A stretch of DNA of 64,000 bases from assembly GCF_029227915.1 (NCBI RefSeq), contig NC_079881.1:20123501-20187500 (forward strand), given 5' to 3'. Positions 1 through 11,899 of the stretch are shown piece after piece. This DNA comes from Hydractinia symbiolongicarpus. Taxonomy: Eukaryota; Cnidaria; Hydrozoa; Anthoathecata; Hydractiniidae. The stretch's first letter is position 1. Every line of letters begins with the position of its first letter. The position numbers were made by a program, and so were the translations under genes. The notes beneath the pieces are model-generated. The model did no database searches. It had not been told where the DNA came from and was given only the letters and a program-made list of their open reading frames with translations.

Positions 1-551
1 AGCATACAAATATTGTATGTCTTATTAGATACAAATTATGTATTAAGGAATTATAAAAAGAAAATTTTGTATTTCTCATTTTAGATACAAATTATGTGTT
101 AGCAAATTATAAAACGGAAACTTGCCGGAAGCCTCCCAGACTTTGTCGTCAAGGATACGCTTGCCCTCAATATCATAACAATAGAGATAGAAGAAGAAGT
201 CCTAGAAAATATAAATATAGGTTTGACCTTTTTTCACTTTTGTAATTGTGTAATCTGTTAGTGTACAGAACTATTTTAAAAAATTGCCAGCTATGCAATA
301 AAATAAAATAAGTGACCCAATCTGGAATTTTTTTTATTAAAATTTATGGCTTTAAAACACATTAGATGCAACTTTCTATTTTATATTTAATTTTTCTTTG
401 CACATTAATAATTACAGTTAAAAAAGTATTCTTTCCACTTTGCTGACAGGAAATATAATCAAAGAACAGAAACATACCAAAAAGATCGCCTTCCCCATAA
501 AGATAGCAATTAATAAAAATATTTAATTCGCAAAGCAAACTTTTCCTGTTT

Positions 552-769
552 CAGGCCTTTTCAGGAGAGGCGTGCAATAGCATGCGCACACCTCCACACA
601 CACGCACCTCCACACACACGCAAAATGGCTTAGGCGTGCTATTAATAGCACCTGCAAAATGACAAATTTTATAAGAAGTTAACCAGTGCAGCACACCCAA
701 AAACACACCTACAATACTTGAGGTGTGCTTTTTGGCACACACGTATTAAAATTTTCCTGAAAAGGCCTG
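552..769. mobile_element. 218-bp non-autonomous TIR transposon (MITE)
   Basis: The element begins CAGGCCTTTTCAGGA (552-566) and ends with the exact reverse complement (755-769), giving 15-bp perfect terminal inverted repeats. The six bases CTGTTT lie immediately outside both ends (546-551 and 770-775), as expected of a target-site duplication. The interior has no coding capacity. It contains short internal repeats built on GGCGTGC/GCACACC and CACACACGCA tracts. The autonomous superfamily is not identified. It sits upstream of the first visible unkempt exon, probably in an intron. Confidence 0.8.
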
Positions 770-1414
770 CTGTTTGAGAGTGATTATCAAAAAGACATTT
801 TTTTGGTATTGTAAATATTAAGACCTGATGTTATTGATGTCCTATGTAGTTAAAATGTAATTCATTGTTTTATGGTAATCCAGTGATGACTACAGCAATT
901 TTTATGCCTGTCTGCTACTTATTAACTCGTCAGGAATTGCCAATGGGAATTAAAAAGGTTACATTAAGACTAATGTTTAGTCTAAGGGTTAAAATAAAGC
1001 GTCTTAATTATCTTCTTTCTTTTCCAAAAGTAAGCATAGCTTTTATTATTATTTTTTGTTTCTGAGAGAAATTTTTTAATTGATTTGGTGAACTTGGCAT
1101 GTGTTATGAAGTTATGATTAGGCTGTGGGAAATGTTTAAGGCAAGGTGGTGTCTTTGTGTCTCCACTCTTATGTCAGTGTTTGTTAATTTGACAGTCCAT
1201 TGTGTGATTTGATGGGCTAACTTTTTGCAAAGAAAGTCAAGAATAAGATGAAAGACGTTCAAAAACAATTTCTGGAAAAAGTTATCCACAATTGCTCTGT
1301 GAAATGATAGCAGTTAAATAATTTACATGGATTATCAAAATGATGTATGTACATTTTTATAGACAACCAAATACCATAAATAACTCAAGTGGATATGACT
1401 TTGTTATTTTTTAG

Positions 1415-4400
1415 GTCCACACCCTGCCCTAATGTAAAACATGGAGACGAATGGGGTGATCCTGCTCAATGTGAGAATGGTGATAGCTGTGCATATTGCC
1501 ACACAAGGACTGAACAACAATTTCACCCTGAAGTAAGTATATAACAATACACCACTGAAACCAAAAATATCACTTGTAGTATGAATGAGAATGAGTGTTG
1601 TGTGAAATTTATGCTTATCTTAAATGACAGATCAGAAATTTTCCATTTATGCTCCTAAGTTAGGTTTTTTGGACTGTGCTAAATAATTAATAATCCAGAT
1701 TTTTTGTTAATATAAAATTGTGGCAAAAATAACTGAAAAAATAATAGTTTTTTTTTCTGATAATATATATGTTCAATCAAAGCTTTTACTATCTGGATTT
1801 CCTATATGTAAAGCAAAATTGGTCACAACTTTTAATAATTTTGTAAATTTTAAAAGAAAGTAAATTTAATTTGCTGTATAACAAAAAAATTTAATTTAAT
1901 GGGTGGAAAAAGTAAATAATTTACCATGAATTAATTGTGTTGGGGACTTCATTTGTCAGATTAAGAAAAAACCTTTCTCAAAACAACATGCACATTTGTT
2001 TGCCCACAATTTTTGTTTGTAATAATAACCAAACCTGCATAAAAAAGGAAGTCACTTATTGTCATTACTAAGGTTAAAACCATGTTCAGCGAAATCCTAT
2101 GTATAAACACATGAAAATTCACTGATTTTTAAAAAATGACATGCAGTAAGAGAATAAATTAACATTTTTTTTTGGCGAATGTTAAAAAAAGTTATTATAG
2201 TAGGAACTTTGAATTTGGAATCCGCTAAAAATTCAACAAATTTTTTTTTCTTTCCTTGACCCTGTTGGTGTTGTGTCCCTGTGTTCAATTTTTTTCCATA
2301 ACTTTTTATGTACTTAGTAACAACTTGATATTTTTTTAGCTTTAAATTCCAGAAATACTTTTTTTGAAAATATGCTGAAGTTTTTTTGTTTTGTTTTAGT
2401 TCAGTGAAATCTTGGAGACTGTCTTTATTGAAAAAATTCTTTCAAATGTTTTATAATCTATAAGGGACTTCTTATCTTTGGTTTTGACCAAGTTGTTACT
2501 TTAGGTCTGGGCAACACTAAGGTTGGTAAACTTACCAAATTTAGTGAAAAAATTCTTTGAAATGCTTTATAATCTATAAGGGACTTCTTATCTTTGGTTT
2601 TGACTAAGTTGTTACTTTAGGTCTGGGCAACACTAACGTTGGTAAACTTACCAAAATATAGTGTTGCCCAAACCTTAAGTTGTTGTGCATTACACTTAAA
2701 ACTTTTTTATGTGTAATGTACAAAAAGTTTAGAAATGTCAAATTGGGCTCAATTACCCCTCCCCATAGTATTAGGAGCCCCCAAGTAGCACAGGAATATA
2801 GTTAAGGTAAACTGTGTGCATCAATTAAAAAGAAAACAAAAGCAAAAAGGATGATGTAAGAATATAAATTTAATAACTCGTTGAAATTAATTCTCTTTTA
2901 GATCTACAAATCCACAAAGTGCAATGACATGCAACAGACAGCTCAATGTCCACGTGGACCGTTTTGTGCTTTTGCTCATATTGAGCGTAAGGACATTGTT
3001 TTTTTATAATCAGCACTGGGAACATATCTTTAATTTGACAAAGTAGAAAATCTGTTTGACATAATTTTTGTTATTTAGAAGATGGACTTCACTCTATAGA
3101 TGCAACAAAGGGATCTATATCAATCATACCGGACAAAGAGGTGACCCCTGATTTTTGCTCTGATCTTTTAAAGCTGTTGATATTTTTCACAAATTCCATT
3201 GCTTCACTTTTTTACCCTGGGCTTAAATTCTATTCATTGAAATTATAATTTTTCTCAAACATTAATAAATTATTATTTATTAAAATACTTTTATGTGGAA
3301 TGAAGTATAAAATAAACACTAGCCTAAACTGTGACGATTTCAGGGAATTAAATACGTTATAATTATCGTAGCTATTTCAGAATATTTATTTGAAAACAAT
3401 AAAATTAACGCAAAATAAAAAATGGATTAGCTATAAGGCTATAAGCAATAAACAATTGTAAACTATACTTCTAACTTGATTTGTTTATCAATCTTTATGG
3501 ATATGCCGCAGTATGGTTCACGCATAGCTATTTTTGCAGAAATTAAGTAAAGGACCTGATACACTTGTAAAATATCACTGAAATATACCTTATTTCTTAT
3601 TTCTTAAAATATGTTCTTTCCTTATTTCTTAAAATATGTTTAAAATATGGTTATAATTTCTTATAATTTCTTAAAATATAGCTATAATATGTAAAATTTC
3701 AACACCTGGCATGTTCGTCATAGCCTCATAATTTGCTGCATGGCTATAATATTTAAATAAAATCAAACAAGTTTGATTTTAATAATATTGTTGGTGATCT
3801 GGTTTCGAATGCCCTTTGTTTGTGTGACAATAGATCTATTATCTGCTAGCGTTGTTGTGGCAACAATGTTATGAAATTGAATAAAATTATGACGATATTA
3901 TAACAAATTGAAAGTATATTATAGAAAAATTATAACTGTATTATAGAATATATTTAATGATATTATACAAGTGTATCCTGACTTTAAGGCAATGTTTAAA
4001 TAGCTTGCGAGCTTGCAAACCAACAAAGAACAATTTCCCTTAATTTGTCTTGTTTAATTTTCCTGAATGCTGTAAATGTGCGATCTGGTCCAGACCCTTT
4101 TAATTTAGATACTTTTATTAATTGTCTGGGATATAAAGTGACACAGTTTTTTCTTTGTAAAAAAACTAAATGAAAAAGGACACTAAATCTTAAAAATCTA
4201 GGTAACAAGCCAAACTGTCTTGGTTATTTATTTAGAAAATAATCATCTAAAGAGAAAAACATAAAACTGATAAATAACCCAAAGTCCCTGATTTGCTTAA
4301 ACAGAGGTGTTTTCTTAGGTAGGGCTGCCATTATATCAATAGATTGTATGCAGCCATAAATTTGTAAGAGTTATAGCAATAATTTAGAGATAAATAACTA

Positions 4401-7400
4401 TAAATACCTATTTAAATTTTTCGATATATATAGCACATTGGTAAGTGATAATTATTGCAATATACTTTGCTTTTAAACTTCTTGGAATCGTCACCACTGT
4501 TTTGTTTCACCCTATTAACATCAGGATTTTTGGCATGGAGCGATATTTATATAGAAGCAATATTTTTTGAAAAATAAATTAATTTTATATATATAGATTT
4601 GTTTCTCCAGAACTATTGTTGTGTGTGTCATTATTTTTAATAAATAGTGCATTAAAAGGGTGTTGAAGGAAGAAAAAAAAATGTGATGTCATTGATGTAG
4701 ATTGATATTTTCTTCAAATCATGTCTGTATTTTACTCTTATGTATACTATATATATTTGCTAACTTGATAATCAATGTACTTTAGTAAACGCATAAACAC
4801 AACATCGTACAACAATCTTGAACGTTCGTTGTATTTGAAATTTAAATGTTAAAATGAACTTGCAACAATATCTTTATAGCTTTTACAGCGTCAAGGATCT
4901 TGCATTTCCGACCATTCTAGTGTTCACAATTCACCATTACCATCTCCTGCTAGCTTGCCATCCAGTCGAGCAAATCGTTCATCTTCCTTATCTGGACCAT
5001 ATGCCAAGATTGTAGAAGGAACTGTCTCTAGTCTAGCAAATACATCTTTAAGCAGTAGTGCACCAGCATATGAAAAAGCACCAGGTTCAGGAAGAAGAAG
5101 TAGCAGTAGAGATAGTGACCAGCCACAGGTATTATATATATGACATATTGTAATTGTATGTGATTTTAATTTTTTTTGTTCTGTTTCCATGCAAAAAATA
5201 TTAATTAGTACACTCCCCATCATCAAACTGAAGAATGTTTTATTTTTAGCATTTCTTTGGTCAGTTATCTCAATCTTCACAAGGATCCGAACCGCGAACA
5301 CCCTCAAAAGGCATGTCAATATCAGCACCGTTATTTCATCCAGGAGCACTTCCAGATGAATCTGCGCTTGATAATGCTTTGCTGGATGCCATGGCAAATG
5401 TAGATAGCACTTTCGATTTTGATTTCCCAGATAACGCCTCAGTGGGATCCTCCTTTGGTGGTAGTACTGGAGGCAGTGGACTTAATACTAGTAATATAAT
5501 ATTAGGACAATTTTCAAATAATGGATCAGATCCTGTCTCTATACCTGGAACTGATGTTCGTCATTCATCGTTTACGTCACAGCAGTCACATTCACCTACC
5601 TCTCCGGGATTACAGCCCAATGCAAATAGTAGTTTTTATTTAAATCAGGTAATTATTTTTCAGGGTATCTATTTGGGTAATACAGGCCGAAAAGTAAAGC
5701 ATTTAGTAATACACTGTAGTAACCATCTTAGGTTAGTATTATTTTGATTTTATCTCGTCTTTAAATGGAAAACTGTAGATAAATGAACAGATGACAAAGA
5801 ACTTTTTAATAAAATTGAGAGTGATCATGTAATTTAAAAAATCCTATTTTGTTTCAATCATATCTAATCTAGGCTCGACCCTTTAAAAGTAACGAAACTC
5901 GCGAATGAAATTATTTTTATTATTAGAGGATCATATAACTAATAAAGTGTGTATTTGTATATCCCTAAGATGCCCTCTTTCCCCTTATACTTTCCAAACT
6001 GGCAGAGAGAATTTTAGGAGCAGAGGGAGCATTTGTATCATCTCTGATTTTTTAGTCTTCTTTATTTTCGGTTCCTAATAATAAAGGTTTATATCTATAG
6101 ACTAGTATTTCCAGAAAGGATAAGATCTCAGCATTATTTATGCAAAGGGAGAAGAATTTAAGAAAATTGCTACCTTTTTACCAAACGTCCATTTAGCTTA
6201 ATATCCTATCACTTGATAGTATATATCTCTTAATAAATTTTAATGTTTATCCTGTCTTGTGTGGTTTTACAAATGCATTTGATTGAGTGAAGAATACTGT
6301 AATGGTTCACACCCATATCCAGTATATTCAGTATTTCTCCGAAGTTCTGGTTATTGCTAAAAAAAATTATTGGATATAAATGCAAATGAGATAATAATAA
6401 ATCAGATAATAATAAATATAAACTTTAATTTTATTTTCCAGGCAGTCATAAGTCTACATTTTTGTTTTCAACTAAAACAACTAAAACTCATCTCCACAAT
6501 GACACGTACTCATCAATACTCGCTGCAAATTGCGTTGCCAAATATACTGAATATGTCTGTACCATAACAATACCCTGACTTTATTATACAAAATTCACAG
6601 TTAATTAACTTTTATTATTCCCTCAATGCATTTTTTTATTGTAATTATTGTTTTAAGGTGTTCTTAAATTTAGGCCAAACATGAACCTAAATTTTCTGAT
6701 AACCTAGGTTATAATATTTTTTTTATATATATTTTAGTATATAAGTTGATTTTTTCACTATTGTATGTATGTTTCAATATAGAAATAAAGAAACATGCAT
6801 ACAATACGACATTGAAAGGAAAGGGTATTTCCTGTGAAGTTTTTTAAATTTATTTTTTAGATTTAATTCCCCACGGACTGTTTATGTATTTGCTAGTTTT
6901 TTTCATTGTTCTAGTCTGGCTCACGAGCTAGCTTTATGAGAAGCCCAAAGTCAACTCCACTTGGATTATACGAAATGATTCAATCTCCTAAATTCAATTC
7001 TCCTGCTCTCACTTCTCCCCTTGCACTTGGAAACTTTGGTAACAACAATTCTGATGTTCAACGTCTAACTGAAGAAGTCATGTCTTTACGTACTAAATTA
7101 GTGTCTTGGGAAGACTCCTGGAACCAAGCAAAGCAAGCATGTGAAGCATGGAGACGGGAAGCCGCTGAAAAGGACGAGAAAGCTAAAATGGCTGACCGTG
7201 AGAGAATACATTCTCTAATAAAAATAGGAGAAGTAAGGAAATTATGTTGGAATTTAAGTCAAATTAAATACTTTAAATTTGAGCACTGGATTTAAAAAAA
7301 AAACTATTTTAAAATGTTTGATTCAATAGTTGCTTTTATCTTACTTTTGATCTAATGCCTCAAATGGTGCTAGATCAAAAGTAACCCTAGTCAAAGGGTA

Positions 7401-10400
7401 TTACAGTCAAAAGTGTAGGAAATACCGATAATAGTAAGAAAAATAGCATTAAACATTTAATTTTTTTATAATCTGAAAATTAAAAAAGTTTGAAACACAA
7501 CAGGCTTCCATCTTGGTTTGATAGATTTTTCCACACTTTTGCAGCTCTAAAAGGGAATAGGCTTTTAGCAAAACTCTGTGTTGGCCAGGGATTTTTGAAC
7601 TTGTTTTTGAAAGCTCTTCCAATTTGGAGACTATTTACCCATATAAAATTTTCAGCGCATGTAGGCAAGAACTGTTTGATTCATGAATTTGAAAACAAGC
7701 ACAGTATCTTTTATCAAATACTCTCTTTTGCAAGAAAAGTACGAACATTTTGGTAATTTGTTATTTTGAAAAACAAATCCTGTAAGGTTATTACAAATTC
7801 AGAATTTCGAAAAAATACTCGAAAGTGAGGCAACTGGATAAATGGTTTATACGCCATGAATTAGTTTACTAAGTTCAGTAATAAAAATAAAAATATTTTT
7901 GTTGTGTTAGCATTTTTGCTATTTTGATCTTTAACTTGTGCATCATTTTTAATAAAACAGTGTGATCATGGCTATCACAATGTAGCGAAAGATCTAATAT
8001 TGTTTCTAAATATAACCACCAGTTTGACAAATGTGTAAAAATACTGAACAATAAAATGATTTAGCATTTATGGATAAAAGTAAAAACTGGTGTTTTGTAA
8101 CAAACTTCTATGAACAGATGTTCTGGGTATAATATATGTATAATACTGTGTTGTTGTGCTGCAAAGTTTTAAGCCATAAATTCACCTTTTTTAAACAAGC
8201 AGCTTTAAATTATTACCCCTTTAATATAAAAACAGCAAATCTTTTTTGTTTAAAGACGTTTTTCACTTGATTTGATGCTAACTAAATATTACAAAAACTA
8301 AACAATTGTCAAGGTTTAAGGGATACTCCAGACCAGCAGATCTGGTCTTTGAAATTATCTCTGGCATCATGAATTTTTAAACAGCAGCCATGCCACGTCT
8401 GTTCGATAAATACACAACAAATGAATTACTTGATCGCTAAAGTAGATCTTCAACAACGAGACTTCAACATGATCTTTTATTATGTTTTCTCAGAAAGGAA
8501 ATTACGCTTGTTTGGGAATAAGAGAGTGTTCATGATTTTGTTTTTAATTCTGGGAACCAGTTCTCGAGGCTTTAAAAGCACGGTTATAATTGCAGACTTT
8601 AGGTAACAATGATCGAACGTCTTAAAATTATTCATACTTATATATCTATTGATCAGTGTGGTTCTCTCAGGCAGTTCATTCAAGATGTAGATATTAGAGC
8701 CTTGAGACGTGTATTGGAGCTTTATCATGAACTTTCAAGCTAAAATTTATATTTATACATAAATACATGTATACATATATCTATACACAAATATATATAT
8801 ATCCTAATATATTTATATATGTATGGCCCCTTATAGGCGTGTTGAAGTGCCAAAACATTATTGGCTCATCTTCAGTGTCGATATTTTTTTTTTTTTTATA
8901 GCTTGTTAAAATAGCTGCTTGTGAATGTGTGCCTTTCTTTTAGGTTGAACACGAAGTTCGCAGTCTGAGGCAAGAATTAGAAAATCGAAATTGTGGCCAA
9001 AGTGTCCATTTATTAAAAAATGTTAGTGATATAGAAAAATTACCAATTTTAGACTTAAAGCAAATTTTCAATCAGTTAAAAATAGATTTGGACCTACTTG
9101 AAAAAGTAAGTATGCGAGATTATTTCTTTTTTTTTTTTTGGTATTTTGACAAAACCGAATGTAGTATAATAATTCTTTACATTGTGCTTTGGCCTATGAA
9201 GTCTTATTTTGTCTGAGAATCAGGCAATACTCAATAAAAAAAGAAGTAATGTTTTAGGCTTTTATTTATGTTGAAGATAATATAGTTTTAAGAATTTTCT
9301 GGAATTTTTTTTTTTTTTTAATATTGCAGTTAAGATTTTATGACCAATAATATATTTGCTATTTTGGGACCTTTTTTGGGTCGTTTGGCAAATTTCTCAC
9401 ACACCATCTGTAAAACCAAAGGTCTACAACAGAATCCATATGAAATCAAAATAGATCCAACACTATTTTCATGAGTTACATAATTTCAGTTGCAGAAAAT
9501 TGCTGTTATGCGTTTGTTGTAATTTAAAATAAAGTTCTTAATTTAAGCAACTCACGTTGCGCCATTTAATCCATCTCCGTTTACTGTCTCATTGTCGGTT
9601 GAAACCAACCTCTTCTCCAGGGCATCTTTTATCTTTTCTGACATAGGGACTGCAATAGTAACATGATTCTGGCGCAGACGTCTAGGTCCTATGTTGGGAT
9701 TGGGCAATGTAACGTCACTCATTTATGCGTTAACGCGGTATGTTCGATTCAATTGCTCTGCTCCACTGGGGTTAAAAGGAAAATAGTGGTTTTAGTCGGG
9801 AGTTGAGCTAGAGACATTTGAGTTCGATGATCGTTTTGTTTTTACCCTTAAATTATAGAAAAAATTATGGCATTCCATATCCAGATTTGCTTATTTTGTA
9901 TAGCCACCTGGTGTAAATATTTAAAAGTGACAGTGAAGGAATTTATGGCTACCTAGCTAGATCGTATTATTTTTAAGAATGTATATGTAGATCAGAAACT
10001 CATCTATTGGGCTGGGATAACATATACCTCTTAAAAAGGGCTTTAAGAAGTAGTGTAGTAGGTAGAAGGTACTAGACAGCTGAATCCTTATATATAACAT
10101 TTTCACATTCACAAAACATTTTGTCGTTTTAAGATGTCACAATTTAAATATGGGTAAACAGTTTTATCAATGGGAGTGTATTATGCCATGTGGTCAGTTT
10201 GACTGATTTGTATATTTATTTCAATCAAAAAACTTTGTGGAGACAAATATTAAGTGTCCAATGGTGAATTCTAATATTAGGTACTAAAGTTTTAGCTAAA
10301 GTATTATCGTTCTAAGATTACTTTTGGCACATTTTGGGAGGCTTCAATTCTGATATGCTTTTAAAACTAAATTCTGATTAATTTGTGTTCCGTTGTGTAG

Positions 10401-11723
10401 TACGCATTAATTCTATTTAAACTAGGTCGTAAGATATCGAAATTTGTCAAACATTTGGCCTTAAATCATAATGTCAACCTCAGTTTTTCTAATTTCAATT
10501 TACCAAATGCATAGCCTTGCCCTGGCCAACACGGATTTTAAAATTGTGCTGAGTTGAGCTTAATTACTGTTTGGCCTAAAAAGATGCTGACAAGCACAGT
10601 TGATCTTAAATTTTCTTACCACTATGCACTTGCTTTGAACAAATCATTTTGTTCAATAAATTGTACATACCTATGTCTTTGTTATTTCGTCAAAATACAT
10701 TATTTTCTTCAAAATTTTCTATCGCCTTCCCTTAAAATGTTTAAATTCTGAAGCGTAGGAAATATAACTGATACAAACTTATTTCTCAAGCTGATTCCTA
10801 TACATCGCTCTAAAATCAACAAACTTATAACAACTTTTTGTACTCAAGTTAGTGCATTTTTGATATTCACGAAATAGGCTGTAAGAAAGCTTAATCACGA
10901 CGCTTTAACTGTTGGAATTTTTTATCCTTTTTCTTATAATTGCTGATCTTATAACTTAAGCGCAAGGAATTCTGTTATGCTACATCTGGCGTGCAACACC
11001 AACTCTCTTTTCGTATTAACATAGCTCATTGTTGTCAGGTAACCTAAAATTTTCTGTGTACACTTGCCACTCGAAAACATCAATAACAACAAGTGTTTCT
11101 TTCACTTGTTTGCTCGTCCCAGTCCTATTAATATTTTGCCCACGACCCCATAACTTGCATGTCGGTTTTCACAAAACTAAAAAAAACATTGAAAACTACA
11201 GAGTGTGAGAATAGGTATACCTTTTTATCGGCGTAACATAACATAACGAGAGAATTAGTATGGTTTTGGCCAACTCTCTTTGTCGCGAAAACACACTGTT
11301 CCTTTTACTTGTTTTGGTTCCGTCACTATTTTTTCACAACACGGCCTACTTTTAGAAGAACCTAGGTTATCAAGAGAAATTTTAACAATTATAAAATAGT
11401 CATGTGAACAGACCTGTACCATGTTCGTAACGCCGTCTGAATGTCAGAAAATACAAGATGCACTGGGGACGGATTTGGGTCCAAACCACCCCTTTTACTT
11501 CGTTTACTGTTTCGTTATCGGCTTAAACCCTCGTTTTACGATTTAGGTAATAAGCAAAAAGGAATCTATGAAGTGTACAATATGCGAGGAGACGCCACGT
11601 TGTGTCGTCACCTACCCATGCACGCACTGCGTGATGTGCGAGTCCTGTGCTGCAAAACAAAACGAGTGTCCATTCTGTCACGCTGTTATCACGCAAAAGA
11701 ATACAATTTTTATTCCTGTCTAG
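1415..11723 (+). CDS. unk: Unkempt homologue: CCCH zinc-finger / RING protein, 5' end outside window
   Basis: Eight exons join with consistent phases: 1415-1532, 2902-2986, 3079-3140, 4880-5128, 5250-5648, 6915-7232, 8944-9105 and 11547-11723, about 523 codons. The first encodes the Unkempt-specific stretch STPCPNVKHGDEWGDPAQC and a CCCH finger (C-x5-C-x3-H). The second holds another finger (C-x8-C-x5-C-x3-H) with CPRGPFCAFAH. Exons 4-5 are Ser/Pro/Asn-rich and probably disordered. Exons 6-7 have a coiled-coil pattern. The last exon is a C-terminal RING finger with CTICEE, PCTHCVMCESC and CPFCH, ending IFIPV-stop. In animals Unkempt binds UAG-containing mRNAs through its CCCH clusters and represses translation. 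The remaining N-terminal fingers must lie before base 1. Introns are mostly phase 0; intron 7 is about 2.4 kb. Confidence 0.93.
2453..2675. repeat. 116-bp tandem duplication ending in a long hairpin
   Basis: The segment starting ATAATCTATAAGGGACTTC at 2453 recurs at 2569 with few changes, a period of 116 bases. The second copy ends in a near-perfect inverted repeat: AGGTCTGGGCAACACTA (2619-2635) pairs with TAGTGTTGCCCAAACCT (2659-2675). A smaller palindrome, TTGGTAAACTTACCAA (2639-2654), is nested in the loop. The first copy carries only the left arm. It lies in an intron of unkempt. Confidence 0.8.
7342..7383. repeat. Perfect 13-bp inverted repeat in an unkempt intron
   Basis: TACTTTTGATCTA (7342-7354) and TAGATCAAAAGTA (7371-7383) are exact reverse complements around a 16-base loop. 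The site follows exon 7232 of unkempt by about 110 bases. It could be a short TIR relic or an RNA hairpin; nothing else marks it. Confidence 0.65.
8745..8825. repeat. AT microsatellite (TATA/TACATA tract)
   Basis: A run of alternating A/T with interspersed ACATA units, about 80 bases, inside the unkempt intron before exon 8944. It has no coding content. Confidence 0.7.
9552..9722 (-). CDS. Candidate 56-codon antisense ORF inside an unkempt intron
   Basis: On the minus strand an ATG at 9722 opens a 56-codon frame ending in TGA at 9552, and an in-frame TAA directly precedes the ATG. The peptide begins MSDVTLPNPNIGPRRLRQNH and has a charged, helix-like middle (MSEKIKDALEKRL) and a polar tail. 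Codon use and GC content are clearly higher than in the surrounding intron, which is what drew attention to it. I do not recognise a family. It may be a short gene, an exon of a nested antisense gene, or a relic of a mobile element. No good polyadenylation signal lies within 200 bases downstream. Confidence 0.3.
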   Translation of the reverse strand: MSDVTLPNPNIGPRRLRQNHVTIAVPMSEKIKDALEKRLVSTDNETVNGDGLNGAT

Positions 11724-11879
11724 CGTGACTGCTTTTAGGAAAGTAAATTATTATTATTATTATTATCATTATACTTGAGCGTTTACGTAACTCTTTTTTA
11801 GTTTTATGTTCGTGCGTGAATGTCTCCCTGTATCATTCTTTGTCAGAAAAAAAAGAAGCATGTGTTTTTTCTACAAATC

Positions 11880-11885
11880 AATAAA
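11880..11885 (+). terminator. Polyadenylation signal of the unkempt gene
   Basis: A canonical AATAAA lies 157 bases after the unkempt stop codon, following a short AT-rich 3' UTR that includes an (ATT)n run at 11746-11770. Confidence 0.55.
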
Positions 11886-11899
11886 ATTCGTCTAGCACT

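Noticed and set aside
4924-5397. 157-residue minus-strand frame
   Set aside because: It is antisense to two well supported unkempt coding exons and their intron and has no domain resemblance.
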